Notes: generated by a model not told the origin, from the sequence alone. 64,000 bases of DNA from Nautilus pompilius (GCA_018389105.1 JACATO010000648.1:1860001-1924000); one strand, 5' to 3'; positions 1-12,062 are shown, counted from the first letter of the stretch. Numbers and translations: made by a program.

Positions 1-1254
1 GACTCACAAGCCCCTTTTGGCTGTGCGGCTTCAATACAGAATTAGTTCCAGACTTCTGGCAATAAAGCACTAGGAATATATTCCAATTAGATAGACTTTA
101 GCCAACATCTATATAGCAAACTCTGATAATACAATAAAACGAGGTAGATACCTCTGTTCAGCAGAGTACCTGACTATACTACTCAAAGTGGTATACCCTT
201 ATTTCCTGTAAAACCCCCCTCAGGGACACTTTTACATCCACTTGACTGATTTGTGAGCAAGTAGTATGGTTTCCTGCTAGACTGCTTATAAAGGCAATAT
301 CCTTCACTTCAAACAATAACGCATTTGTTATTAACTCTCCAGGCACTCATAAATGTTGGGGCTCTAACTGTTGCACAATAATCTGGAAAAAGGAATGAAA
401 TGATTGCAGTTCTGGACAGCTGCTACTGCTATTTCATAAGGCTTCACCAAAGTTCTGTGGTCAGGGAAAACTGCATCAAAGGGCAAAAAACCCTGCTAAA
501 GTTAATTGTGTGACACGAGTAGAGCACAAAGAGCGAAGAAAGCAGAGTAGTAAAAAATTATGGTAGCAATATTAATCCTTAAATGTGGGAAAATGCTTAC
601 TAAAGTGACCTTGCATGCCAGGGTCACTGTCCACTGAATTTAGCAATCGGATTAAACAAAAATGTCCTATTCGTTACACAAACAAAAGCCGACTAATGTT
701 CACAAACTGTCTCTGCTTCTGATTTAATTACGATTTAAAGTGAGCATACTTAAACAGGTTTTCCAACATTTTATTCTTAAAAACATTGCTCTTTGTTATT
801 TAGCTTCACCGAGGCACCCACCCTTTACAAAGGCACAACAGTTTACTTTACAACACTACATAGCTCGATGTTGTAAGATTTTTTTTTTTTTACTATATTC
901 AGATAATATTCCAATTAAAGAATACAGATTAAAAATAAAAAAAAAATTGCTTAATTTACACATTTTAAAAATAAATTTTGTTATAAAAATTAAATAAAAT
1001 GCTCTATGGATATAACTTTATCCACTTTATACAAAAAAAAAAATGTTATTTCAAGATACATCCCCCCAAAATTTTTATGTTTATAAATGATATTACACAA
1101 AGAAACTGCACTGTTAATATTCTAGATAAAAAAGTAATACTACTTAATGATGCACATTTCCAAATTTATAACTTTGATAATTCAGGAAAAGAATGAAAAG
1201 TCTAAAAACCTCAAAACAACTGAATATAAATTCCATCAAAGCAGCAGCTATGGG
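1..1254. other. AT-rich non-coding stretch, no gene recognised
   Basis: I see only short chance open frames (up to about 85 codons) made of A/T-rich codons and homopolymer runs. There is no domain, no splice-bounded conserved frame and no repeat I can name. Confidence 0.6.
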
Positions 1255-1440
1255 TCATGGTCATGGATGGCCAAGTGTGCAAGCCTATTTGTGACCAAGT
1301 TCAATCTCTTTTGGAGATGGTGGGAGGTCAACTCAGTTTGGAAAACCTCCCAGAGCATGGCTCTCTCTCTCTCTCTCCCGCAGCTATACAAAGATGGTCT
1401 GGCAGGGATTTTCTGACCAGCTTCTTGCTGCCCCCCCCAC
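1255..1440 (+). repeat. tRNA-derived SINE with shared core domain (copy 1)
   Basis: The 5' part has an RNA polymerase III A-box-like stretch (TGGCCAAGTGTGCAAGCC, 1268-1285) and a B-box-like stretch (AAGTTCAATCT, 1297-1307), spaced as in a tRNA. Downstream lies a core, CAACTCAGTTTGG (1329-1341) followed by GCATGG (1355-1360). The same core recurs near 13.3, 20.0, 50.5 and 55.9 kb. A short CT run (1361-1378) sits inside the element. Retroposition by a LINE partner is family knowledge; I see no target-site duplication, so the edges are approximate. Confidence 0.68.
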
Positions 1441-2568
1441 TAGGTGTAGTTGCTAGTCCAAGGCCCAGTTATCCAGGTGAGTGTTGAGTGCATAGCTACC
1501 TGTCTAGCCTCATAAAAAATTATTAACTGATTCAAACACAAGATCGTTCATCATGGTTTCTGTCCTAAGGTACTGATAAGTGCTGGAAGAATGAATTACA
1601 ACAAAAAGCAAAGAAACTGCTCACTTAATGTAAAAAAAAATAGCAGGAAATCCAATAAAGCATTGGTATGAATGAACAGATGGATATGAAGATTTAAAAC
1701 TAACTAAAGAATCAGCATAACTTTATTTATCTTAGCAATATAATGAAGTAATTACTATATCAGTAGTACTGTATCCTGTAAACCAGTTTCAAACTCAAAT
1801 TAACAGGCATTTATTTTAACTGGGCATCTTATATAAGCCATCCTTCATTTGGCAATTAAAACAAACCTCTTATACACAGTACTACAGCCTACCCAATGTT
1901 TTGGTTGATTTGAGAAGTGTGTGCTCTTGGACCAAGATGCAAATTATCCAGAACCAAAGTGTGCACATATAGAGCACCCACAATTTTATATGGACACAAA
2001 GATAAATAATGTGAAGTAAATCCCTGTAGACCTTGTTTTATTCAGACAAATTTGGACTTTTTCCCCACTTGGCCCATATCTAAGCACAATTGATTTAAAA
2101 AATCGCTTCTTTTTCAACAACTAACATCAAGCTGTGTGTTGGAAACAACAATTAAATTTACTCTAACCTTCGTCCCATGATACACAACGGTTATGTCCAT
2201 AAATTAAAACTCTCAACTTCGATTTTAAGTGGCATGTATATTATCAATCACCAATATCCCTATTTCTTCACCTACGAGTCCAATGGCTTTTAATTAACTT
2301 CTTATTTTGTCAGGATCATTTTGAACAAAAAAGAGCTTATTGATTTTTTTTTTATCGCAGTTTACCGCTTCAGAGTTTTAGAAAAAGCAAGAAGTTGCAT
2401 GGCTCAGATACAGCGTCATGTACATCAAATTTTAACACCAAAGCCACAAAGTGCATGTCAACTAATAATGGATACTGGCATCTGCTCATCAAACTGTCAG
2501 AGCACTGCCTCAATGACTCAAGATACTTGTAAAAATAAATGCATCCTGTTTGTCACCTCTTTAACCTT

Positions 2569-2600
2569 CACACACACACATATATATATATATACATATT
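2569..2600. repeat. (CA)n/(TA)n microsatellite
   Basis: A CA run passes directly into a TA run and then TACATAT. It is a simple compound dinucleotide repeat. Confidence 0.9.
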
Positions 2601-2682
2601 TAAAAAAAATTTTAAATTTATAATGTAAACAAAACAATAATGGATTTTACTGGTTCATACATTTTAACCAAACAGTTTACTT

Positions 2683-2752
2683 CATATAATATATATATAT
2701 GTACAATACATATGTATGTACAATATATATGTATGTACAATATATATATGTG
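2683..2752. repeat. TA-rich tandem repeat, unit about 18-20 bp
   Basis: The motif GTATGTACAATATATAT recurs about three times with small changes, bordered by (AT)n. It has the look of a short slippage-derived minisatellite. Confidence 0.75.
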
Positions 2753-3000
2753 TAGCATGTGAATGTATGAGAGTATACATTGTGTGTTTCTCAGTTATGC
2801 TATACCTGGGTATGTATCATATACAAAATCCAGATGACAATGCCTGTTCTCATTCAAATGGTCATAGAAAGAAAGAAAACTTATTCAGAAACCAACAAAA
2901 TATCTGCCACTTAATACTAAAAAGCGAGAAAAAAAAATGATAATAATAATAATAATAATGGAAAGAAAGCTGAAAAATTAATTCCACAATTCTACATTCT

Positions 3001-3180
3001 AAGCACGCTCTCCTCATCCTTGCTTCTCCTGCAACCATTTACAGCCTCCGTGACAAAACGAGGCGATGATGCAGTCTAAATTTAGCTGTCTAATTATCTC
3101 CAAAGTAGTGCTAGAGGCCTCCTAATGACATTCCGCTGTGCCACGTCGTCTCTGTGAACAACGGCAGCAGCAACAATAAC
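3001..3180. other. More complex, CpG-containing patch; possible conserved non-coding element
   Basis: This patch is richer in G+C than its surroundings, free of simple repeats, and contains homeodomain-type motifs (TCTAATTATC, CTAATGACA). No frame encodes a recognisable protein. Calling it regulatory is inference; only cross-species alignment could support it. Confidence 0.2.
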
Positions 3181-5918
3181 AAAAGAAAGGAAGAAAACAG
3201 ATTCGGCGCTTGAAGTACAAACATTCTGGAAGAAACTGAAAGTGTTTACAAGCATCACTCTGCTATCTGTTTTTTGATGTTGAGCAAAGGGAAATGTTTT
3301 ACAAATTTCTTTTCTGTTTGAAAAGAAAAGCGGCAAGAAATTTCAGATACAAAAAAAAAGAAAGGTATTGATTCTTCATTCCTCTCTTTATTGCCCTAAC
3401 CAACTCCTCTTTTTTGTTCTGGGTGTGTGTTTTTTTTTCCCATACATTTTAATCCATACTTTCCATGATGATATCTCTTGGTGCTAAAAGGAAACCTTAA
3501 AAGCAAAAATAAGTTCTTCAAGAAAAAGAAAAACCCAACCAAATAAGAAATAATTATGGAAGGTTGACAACTCCTGAGCCAGTCAAGCGTATGAATTAAA
3601 ACAGCAGATAGCTGTTTCCAAGAATATTTAGTGCGACAGTTGCACCTATTTTAATAAATTGTCTTTCTCCTCCCCCCTTTTTTCTTTTTTCAAAATCTTG
3701 TTTTGAACATTAACTGAGTGCATTCACAAATGTTGATTATTTGTGCGACAGTGTACAGCAAACATAAACAAGTAATCTGAGGGTGAGGTGTAGGTTAGGG
3801 TAAAAGTGACAACGAAGGTGTGGAGGCAACATGTTCTGGACAATGTCCACATTAGTCTCAGCCTCCATAGAGGGATTTTACCAAAGAAACATGGCGATGA
3901 TTGACCACATAATGCACTTTTAGTTTTACACCATCTCAACACAACTGAATGGTCAGCTTTATTACAGAAATGACAACAAATTTCCTGAAAAGGAAGATTT
4001 TTTTAGTGATTGATCCGATGCATGATTCCCCAAATGTTCTACATCTTCTGTTTAAGAATTTGTCTTTATTTAATGCTGCTTGCATTCTCCATTTCTCTCT
4101 CTCACTCTCTCAAACAACAACAAAAAAAAATAGATTTAGTTCTCTTTGGTCCTATTTTAGTATAAACTTCAACTAAAACTAAGAGGAAAGCATTCTGCAC
4201 TGAAGTCTATTCAAATTCATCTGCTGTCGCTGGGAAGAATTGCACAATATCCAGTCATACCAGAATTTTTTTACAAAATTTGATAATGCACCATTTTTCC
4301 ATTCACTGCAGGAATAACAGAGGCCGGCTTCACTATTTCACACAAAGATATCTGGCATGTGCTAACCTTGCTACTGCACACGTGACATCACTCACTGCCC
4401 AATTTAGCTAATCCAGTGCCTTTCACGAGATGGCTCACTTCTTAATATTCAAACCTCATTTTCTCACAGTAAAGCAATGTAAATAATAAAAAGTAAATTT
4501 AAATAAAACATTGCATGGGTGGCATCGACTGATGAAAATTTGCAAAAAAAATCGGCTTTGCACAGTGCTCTATCTATTTCAAAGGAAAAATATTGAACTT
4601 ACTCTCTCTCTCCACTCCGTCGTGAACATTTCTTTTTTATCTTTGTCTTAGGGAAATAAGAAAAACATGCAGTTTAGTTTCTTTGACAAAGGAGAAAAAC
4701 GAAAAAAACAGAAAAGCCATTTTTCAATATTAACAACACCAATATGAAAACAAATCTAAAAAAAAAAAATAAAAATCTATGTCCTTTCCAAGAATAACAG
4801 TAAGATAAAAATCACAACTTAATAGATAATGCGTTTCTTGATCTACACAAAGGAAATCCTTTTCAACAAATTGTTTTGCATGGCTACTTAATATGTCTAC
4901 CTCCCATAAAATCTGAAACAAAAACCTCATCAGAAGAACTAAAGTCTAATGCTATAGTGTTTTGTTTGATTTAAATCCATCAACCACAACCGATAATATT
5001 TATTACACTACTGTTGAAGATTTTCATCTATCTCCTGAAAAATGACAGGATCAATAAGATTTCAAAGCATAAAGTAGTAAGTGAATCAATATAATTAACA
5101 GCATCTGTGCAGATACACTTCGATGAAACAAAACTAGAACATAATTCTTATAGGGTATAAAGTCTATCCTTAAATATTGCATTTGCCTACAATGTCCTTA
5201 CCCATTGGGAAAAAAAAACAACAACCAGGGTTTACTTTCAAAGAAATCAACATCTGCCAATTCTTTGAATAACATCCTAACTAAACTTACCATTCCACTA
5301 AGGATATCGTGAAAAGAAACAAACAAAAAAACAACCTCAGATGTAACAAATACATTCAATGAGCTTTCAGTTACCTTACAAAAATGAACACATTTCGATA
5401 GTGATTAAATTCCACATGTACAATTAATGATATCTAGGTTTTGAATAGAAAGAAACATATAATAATTATTGTCATTTCAATGCTGAATCTATGCCCTGGC
5501 TATCTAAGCCAAAGTTACTGGTTCACCTGGCTATTGTCGTGGAAACAATTTACCCATTTTTTGAGTTACATACCAGTGAAAAAGAAACTATAGGTCACTT
5601 TATAACTGACACGTCTTTGCAATGCATTACTCCATAGTTGCTAACATGCATACACACGCACACTCACACACACTCTGCAACAATATAAGGAAGAACCATT
5701 AAAACTTCTTTGGTATTATGGTTGGTGGCAAGAAATGCTGCATAGTCTTTTAAAAATACTAATCATCTGGAACATTTTTAAAGCATTTACTGACAACTAG
5801 AAACTTTCCAGCAGACACAACCATGATTGCTACAGACTCATTTAATTTTCAAAAGATGTTCCTGGCTATTTCTTTACTGGTTGGCTGATTTATTAAGACT
5901 CATGTACCCTTTTCAGAC

Positions 5919-6290
5919 TTGGTCCAGACACGAACTTCATTTGAGGATGGCTTCTTCCAAGACAACAATGCTCCCTCCCACCATCATCACCTTGAGAATT
6001 CATGGTTTGAAAAACATGTAAGAGATTTCAAACATCTTCCATGGCTACCACAATCTCCAGATCTTAATCCAATTGAGCATCTGATGGATGAACTTGATAG
6101 ACATATTTTACATCATGATCCTCAACATACTTTATTCCATACATCACATACAATATTAATAAGATAATATTCAGGACACCTTCCAGCAGCGTGTGGATTC
6201 AGTGTCTCATCGCATTAGGGCTATTATTCAGCCAAAAGGTGGCCATACTAGGTACAGTCCCCTAATAAAAAAGGGGCCAGAAGAGTGTGA
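5919..6290 (+). pseudogene. Tc1-like transposase, C-terminal fragment (DD37E spacing)
   Basis: This is the 3' part of a Tc1/mariner-superfamily transposase, an enzyme that cuts and pastes its own element at TA sites. The frame from 5919 contains FFQDNNAPSHHHH, whose Asp (codon 5961-5963) matches the second catalytic Asp, and then PWLPQSPDLNPIEHL, whose Glu (codon 6075-6077) matches the catalytic Glu. The first Asp and the N-terminal helix-turn-helix are missing. The frame stops at 6167. The usual end of the protein continues in another frame from about 6163 (DTFQQRVDSVSHRI, then KGGHTRY), so there is at least one frameshift. There are 37 residues between Asp and Glu; classical Tc1 has 34. No terminal repeats were found, so this is a dead fragment. 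Family assignment is very secure; the DD37E subclade is tentative because an indel could mimic it. Confidence 0.93.
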
Positions 6291-7119
6291 GAGGTGTGTA
6301 AGTACACATGGCAAACACGTTCTTTTTTTTCCTTCTTCCTAAACTTTATAAATACAGTTATCTAAAACTAAAACTTGAAATTTCCTTAGCACTTTTTTGT
6401 AATGCCCAACTTCCTAGCTCTACACAGACTTGACCTTTCCAAAGTTGACTAAATTTATAGAAGAAATGTTAACTTAAAGGGACAAAAAGAAGTTCACAAC
6501 CTATTTTGTCAACCCTGAGAAGAGACATTTGGCAATTTTTCGTTAAAAGCCATTAAACAAGCTGAATTCAATAAATCCCACCAAGCAAAGTATTTCATAA
6601 ATCTACAATGCACTGGACCACCTTCTGATACTGAAACGTTTTGACCCCTGACCTGTGCACCTCCAAACAACAATGTCAGGTCAGTTATGATTTATAAATA
6701 AACTACAACATCTGAATTTTAAACGCAAGTTTTAAAATAAAAAAAAAAAAAAATAGAAATTTAAAATTTCCTTTTCCCCCCTTTTTTCTATTTTAAATGA
6801 TTATATTATAATTGAATAAATAATTTAAATTTTGAAGCATAAAAAAAAAACGTTATACACCCATAATTAGCCACGCTATGTTCAAACAATAAATAGTATT
6901 ACTTAAATAAGGGAAAAAAAAAAATTTAAGTCATGACTGAAATTGCAAGGATATTTCATTAAAATCTTTGGTAACCTTTCTTATCCTTTAACCTCATGGA
7001 AATTTAAAGCAACATGGAACAAACTTTATTTGCTGATGCCTTGTTTTCACTCGGGCGATGTTTCTCACTACCAAGTTGAAAAAAAAAAAAAAAAGGAAAT
7101 ACTGACACTGGTAAAATTA
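6291..7119. other. AT-rich non-coding stretch
   Basis: It holds long A and T runs (for example near 6739 and 7080) and no recognisable gene or mobile element. Confidence 0.6.
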
Positions 7120-7305
7120 CAGGGGAACCCACCAACCCCGACTTACTTAGGTAAGGGTTACGTCCCAGTCAGCTATACGTAAATTGAACTAGTACACTTC
7201 TGCCTATTATCTTGCATTCACATCATCAACAATTCCTCCATCTCGGCAATCACACCAGTCCTTTGTTTCATTGCCACCGTACATCTCATGGGGAGGGGGC
7301 AGATC

Positions 7306-7416
7306 CTAAGGTCCTTGTCTTTTATATTTCTTTATTATGCTCACCTTCTCCTCAAGCGTAACCACCTTACGCTTCTTTGCGGGATCACTAGCATCACTCT
7401 TACGCTCTGGCGTCAC
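7306..7416 (-). pseudogene. Tigger/pogo transposase N-terminal fragment
   Basis: On the minus strand 36 codons read ERKSDASDPAKKRKVVTLEE and then KVSIIKKYKRQGP before a TAG stop (7306-7308). This resembles the start of pogo/Tigger and CENP-B-like transposases, in which a short basic KRKSDAS...KKRK leader precedes the TLEEKV.II helix that opens the DNA-binding helix-turn-helix. In the family this domain binds the element's inverted repeats in the nucleus. Here the expected start ATG is GTG (7414-7416), and the frame ends within the first helix-turn-helix. The CENP-B-type second domain and the DDE catalytic core are absent. It lies inside 7120-7969 in the orientation expected for that element. 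The match is short but distinctive. A host gene exon is the alternative; the start mutation, early stop and flanking repeats argue against it. Confidence 0.82.
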
Positions 7417-7503
7417 GGCTCGCAGTGGAAAAATTCACGCAAAAATGAAAAGGTTTACGCACAAGTAAACTCACTCGATGGATACTAACGCACAGTTGAG
7501 GGC

Positions 7504-7527
7504 GAGAGAGAGAGAGAGAGAGAGATG

Positions 7528-7584
<57 letters not shown>

Positions 7585-7767
7585 ATGGGGAAAGAGAGAA
7601 ATGGAGAGAGAGAGAGATGGAGAGAGAGAGATGGGGAGAGAGATGGAGAGAGAGAGAGATGGGGAGAGAGAGAGAGATGGGGAGAGAGAGAGATGGGGAG
7701 AGAGAGAGATGAGAGAGAGAGAGATAGAGAGAGAGACAGAGAGAGAGAGATGGGGAGAGAGAGAGAT
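7504..7767 (+). repeat. (GA)n array with ATGG interruptions
   Basis: It is an almost pure purine strand, with GATGG or GATGGGG interrupting GA runs at irregular intervals. Open frames through it in either direction encode only Arg-Glu or Ser-Leu strings and are not genes. Confidence 0.97.
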
Positions 7768-8439
7768 GCTGGCCGACTGACACTCAGACCTCAGCATGCA
7801 TTACTCCACAGCTAAAAGTAGTGGCTGCTCCTCATACCCAGCCACCCACACGGTAGCATTTTCGCTGTATCTCAAGCTTTTTTTTTTTTGTTTGTTTTTG
7901 ATGGAATTTATTTCTTATGTAAATTCAAATTCACGTGAGTCGGGGCTCACACGAGTCAGGGTATTTCTGCATATACAAAAACAAAGAGATGAAATTGTGC
8001 TAAACCATCACTTACAGATTTAACTATTATTTTAAGCATTTTAAATAAAACTAAAGAAAAGTATAAAAATACACATTTTTAAAAAGCGAAAAGTTGCCTT
8101 TCAAAGTCAGCAGTCACCCCCCCTCCCATCCCACTAAAAAATTGAAACAATACACCAAAAGCTAATGCATTCTGAACATCTTTTTTCTTCTTTCTTAACC
8201 AATATTATTCATCTCATTCTTGACTTCTCTTTAAAGCTACAGTAACTCTATAACCTTAAAATGCGCCCAGATTCTATCTTCATCACAACATTCTTCCATA
8301 CCTTCCAGAAAGTATAAGGAACAAAAAAGAAGAATAAAACGATGACAAACTTTTTTTTTTTTGTTTATTCCCATCAGAATATCAAGAGTAAAATCGATAA
8401 CTTAAAAAAAAAATATGCTGCAAATCTAATCTAAGAGTG

Positions 8440-8720
8440 CCGTTAATTGTTCTATTGTTCCACTGAGATCAACTTGCACTGAAGCATCCCACAGAACTTT
8501 TGCAACAATTCCTCTGGCTTGAAAAGCTGACGCACGCGTCCCTAATGGAAACAGTCAGAAAAGCAAAGACAGAAACCAAGACAGACAGATAAATTCCATC
8601 GCAGGAGCCCAATGGAATTCAAACAAATAACTATCGTTAGTCTAATTGACCTTGTTTCACTCTGTTGAAACTGCTCCCAGTCCTATGCGTAAACAGCAGA
8701 GACAGCTCCAATTTGATTCA
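8440..8720. other. Complex unique patch, possible conserved non-coding element
   Basis: It is less AT-rich than its neighbours and repeat-free, with homeodomain/SOX-like words (CCGTTAATTG, CTATTGTTCC, TCTAATTGACC) and several CpGs (GACGCACGCGTCC). It has no coding frame. The regulatory role is inference. Confidence 0.18.
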
Positions 8721-8947
8721 ACGAGCCAAGGGATAACAGCCTCTGCAGTATCCAAGGGGGGTTCATTTTTGTTGGTTTACGGATTCAAATTTTATTTTTT
8801 TTTTAATGTTCTTGTCTAATTTAAGCTACACAAATTGCATGATAACAGTTAAAACTGAAGTTAATGGAACTGCCAAATGTTAATGCACTAACAATGTACA
8901 GCCATCAACTATTCTATTTTGATTTTACAGTAAAAAGGGTATTTGTA

Positions 8948-8977
8948 TTATATATATATGTATGTATGTATGTATAC
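8948..8977. repeat. (TA)n-(TATG)n microsatellite
   Basis: A TA run passes into four TATG units. It is a simple sequence. Confidence 0.9.
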
Positions 8978-9747
8978 ATTTTTAAATAGTAGATATCAAT
9001 GTTCCATTACCTGATTAAACTGAACGAACAGAAAATTAAAAACAACCTAAATAGAGGCCAGCACCAACCAAAGCGTATGAAGTAAAAGCATCCACTGCGT
9101 TGTTTCTGCAATAAACCAACAACAAGTTTCACATTCAATACGAAAGCTTTTCAAAATGTAAAATTTAGTCTTCTTGTTGGCCGTCACAACACTGCACTTG
9201 TTCATAAATTTCTTTATTAATGGTTACACGGTGTCTGCTGATGATTAATCACTAGAATATTTCCATTTTAGGAAAGCAGAACAAAGCTTAATAGATGCAT
9301 TTCTAAGGAATAAGGTGTTGCACGAACAAACTGCCAAGAAGAGTCACAGATGTCATTCCGCCATCCCATGACTGCTGCTGCTACACAATTTTCATACAGC
9401 TTATGAATCTACCAGATCATGTGACATGGCAAACAACAGCCAAATAGTTTAGTCTATGACATAATGAAGTAGTTGAAGCCAAAATCATTCAGTTCAACAA
9501 GAAATCCCTACCAATACCACTCTTCCCTTACTGGTTTTTAACAGTTTAAACCCATGAGTTAAAAAGAAATATGCCCCTTAACATTCAGGGAGGGGAGAGA
9601 AACAAAATAAATTATGAATACAATATATAATAATAGATTTTAGAGAAAATTAAAAAAAAATTTATAAAAAATCAGAACAAATTTAAATGGAAACAGAATA
9701 AATGAAGGATAATTTGAAACATTAATTTGAAGGTAAACCAAAAAGAA

Positions 9748-9990
9748 ATGGTGGTGGTTGGCTGAGTAGATGGCATGCTGGCCTGTTGTGGCTAATGGCT
9801 AGTAGCGTTCACTTTGCTGCTGGCATTAGCAGATCCTGGGTAGAAGGAAAGGTTATAGGGTAAATACCCCCACTCCCCTAAAATATTTTCAAAAGCACTT
9901 GTTCTAAAGTGCATAATCCCCCAAGTTGGAAAGTTTTAGTGTCCATCTTGTTGTTGCTAAATACAAATGTAAACCATGTGCAGGTAAATA
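9748..9990 (+). repeat. Possible tRNA-derived SINE
   Basis: An A-box-like head, TTGGCTGAGTAGATGGCATG (near 9756-9778), is followed about 60 bases later by AGCAGATCCTGGGT, which could be a decayed B box, and then C-rich and A-rich sequence. It lacks the core shared by the other SINE copies. It could be a different SINE family or a chance resemblance. Confidence 0.4.
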
Positions 9991-10310
9991 CATACATATA
10001 AAATAGTACACAAAAGGTAAGTAAAAATCCAAAAAGTTTTTAAAAATAATTTTTTTCCCCCCCTTTAATTTTTTATCTTTTTTAATTAAAAAAAATTAAT
10101 TTTCTCATTATTTTATGTATGTTTCTACTTGTTTTTATTTTACATTTTAATTATTTTTTTAAAATATTTTTCTATAAACTGATATTCTATGCTTTAAAAG
10201 TCTTTTTACATACAAATATATATATGTGCGTATAGATACAGATGTAATTACGGCCAACCAACGCAAAACCAGGAGCAATCATTATTTTGTAACGCACTTC
10301 TATTCTGTGT

Positions 10311-10771
10311 TATTGTACAGCTACTACTCCGCGTCAAAGTGGGCCCAGTGAGTGGTTGTACAACAGCCAACTTACTGGTCAGCTGCTAGGGCCATTCTTG
10401 AAAAAGTAGATCGCTCTCTTTCCAATGACCTCGTGTCTGTTTGCTTGTGTTTTGTGACAAACTTGGCATGAAAACCAAAGAGCGGGAAAGCAAATAGAAA
10501 TGTGCTTAAAGAAGTGATGCTACCAGAAAGATGCCGTCCACATCTATGGTTCCCAAAAACAATGCTGACTCGCCACAAAAACAAAAAAAAAAAAAAAAAA
10601 AAAAAGATTCAGGAAATAAGCGGGAGAACCAGTGTCACTCCATCACTCCACTGAGACTCAAACTCTGACCAAGGCAGTGGCTTTGCTCTCTTTTGGCGGC
10701 TGAATTCATCCCGAACATCTACTCACCATTATCATCCACTGTCCGCAATTTGTCCACCACCACCACCACCA
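10311..10771. other. Moderately G+C-containing patch with (A)n and (CCA)n tracts
   Basis: A CpG-containing non-repetitive stretch (10320-10570) is followed by a poly-A run of more than 20 bases (10578-10605) and (CCA)6 (10754-10771). No conserved frame is visible. It could be a transcribed non-coding sequence or a regulatory patch. Confidence 0.25.
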
Positions 10772-11149
10772 ATTATAAGGACTTTTGGTAAACACTGTAT
10801 TTGCGTATCTAGGGTTAGGGGTTAACCTGCCAACTGATAGTGTTTTTTATAATAATAATAATACTGTTAAATCCTTTAATTTCAAAAGTTTTTTTTTTTT
10901 AACATTTCAAAGATTGATGTGGGTAAGATCAGTCATGAAAAATGAATGGTCACATGACCAGCTTTATTATATGTACATGCATAAATTAAAGTAAAGACAG
11001 AAACATTAATTGACCAATTTGCTAAACCATGTAAAAACAAACGCAAACAATCCTTTTATCCTATAGTAGATGCTGTTAAATAAAAAAGCCAATTCCTTTT
11101 TTAATTGTGTAATTTAGTAAATTAACTAACAAGTTCTTAAAATAAGATG

Positions 11150-11345
11150 TACTCCTTAAAAATCTGTCCCAGATCCGTCCGTCACTGGCTGTTGGCAACC
11201 ATGGATTGGTCAGTCCAGTCACAGTTGGAATGTACTTTCGTGCCGGCCATTCTTTCCAATGCCATGCGCACACTCTTCCCTGCCCTACCAGCATTCCGGT
11301 TCCTGGCCCACGTGAGTGGTCAGTGGCAACAGGAAAAACATCAAC
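11150..11345. promoter_or_regulatory. GC-rich island with CCAAT, E-box and NRF1-like words
   Basis: About 190 bases stand out as GC-rich. They contain ATTGG (an inverted CCAAT box, 11205-11209), an NRF1-like CATGCGCAC (11262-11270) and CCCACGTGAG with a CACGTG E-box (about 11307-11316). Frames on both strands are open for 78-92 codons, but neither product is recognisable. It could be a promoter, an enhancer or an unrecognised exon. Confidence 0.25.
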
Positions 11346-11652
11346 AACAAACAAAAAATGGAAACCATGAAAAACAATGGTAAAGCTTTAAAAAATAAAA
11401 AAAGAAAACCCTGAAGCTCTAAAAGTGCTTCAAATATTATTAATATCCATAAAAAATATTAAATCTTAGAAACAGAGCCTGAAGTGTTTGGATGTGGATG
11501 AGGGGTGGGGGGAAAAATGGCACAATTAGAATTCCAGTTGAAATAAACTGGAAAGAGGAAAATGAGTACATAATAAACATCCAAAATTCATCTAATCCTT
11601 TCCTGAAACCATATTCCAAAATGTAATTTTCGCAACAAATGTCTTTAAATTC

Positions 11653-11682
11653 TACACACACACACACGTGCGCACGCGCGCG
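11653..11682. repeat. Strictly alternating purine-pyrimidine tract (CA/CG), Z-DNA type
   Basis: Thirty bases alternate pyrimidine and purine without a break: a CA run, then ACGTGCGCACGCGCGCG. CG-rich alternation of this kind is the classic Z-DNA-forming sequence under negative supercoiling. Confidence 0.85.
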
Positions 11683-12062
11683 AATGGTACACACCATGAA
11701 GCTTTCCCTCCATCAGTTGCTAGGTGATTTTTTTGCCAGGGTTCAAACCATCAACGAAATTCAGACTCGCAGGGTTATTGTTGCATGAATGAGAAATCAC
11801 TTCCATGCCCCCCCAAAATAAAAAATAGCGAAGAAATGAACACCCAAAATGTCCCAGGTTATTATTAGTATTTCTCTGAGATTTTTTATTATTATTATTA
11901 TGGAACCACATAAATCACTTTCTTCTTTCTTTTTACTGAACAAGAAGGCATTTATGCAACAATTCTTCTCTATTTTTTTTTTTTTAAATTCAGATCGAAT
12001 GATAAATCAAATTCTTTCAAAGCAATTTTCTCAGAAATCCACCGAGCCTTTTAATGGAAACA

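Larger units (their letters stand above)
1441..5918. other. AT-rich non-coding stretch with small simple repeats
   Basis: No gene is recognised. The stretch holds poly-A/T runs, two short TA/CA microsatellites listed separately, (AAT)n at about 2939-2958, a CA-rich patch at 5648-5672, and a more complex patch at about 3001-3180 noted as a possible conserved element. Open frames here are short and look random. Confidence 0.55.
7120..7969 (-). mobile_element. Deleted pogo/Tigger-like DNA transposon containing a (GA)n array
   Basis: The left edge begins CAGGGGAACCC directly after TA (7118-7119), as expected for pogo-group elements, which start with CAG and duplicate TA. It continues with CCCCGACTTAC. 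The right edge, read on the minus strand from 7969, begins CAGAAATACCC and later has CCCCGACTCAC, so the two ends form an imperfect inverted repeat. The right-flank dinucleotide is CA rather than TA, probably mutated. Inside, on the minus strand, is the N-terminal part of a Tigger/CENP-B-type transposase (7306-7416). The rest of that gene is missing, and 7504-7767 is a GA array. The element is therefore non-autonomous. The ends are inferred from the partial repeat match; the transposase scrap is the stronger evidence. Confidence 0.72.
7970..9740. other. Non-coding stretch
   Basis: No gene is recognised. It includes poly-T and poly-A runs, a TA/TATG microsatellite, and a more complex patch at about 8440-8720. 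Confidence 0.55.

Noticed and set aside
7400-7815. Several 96-127-codon open frames on both strands
   Set aside because: They are Arg-Glu or Ser-Leu repeats produced by the GA array, without any non-repeat domain.
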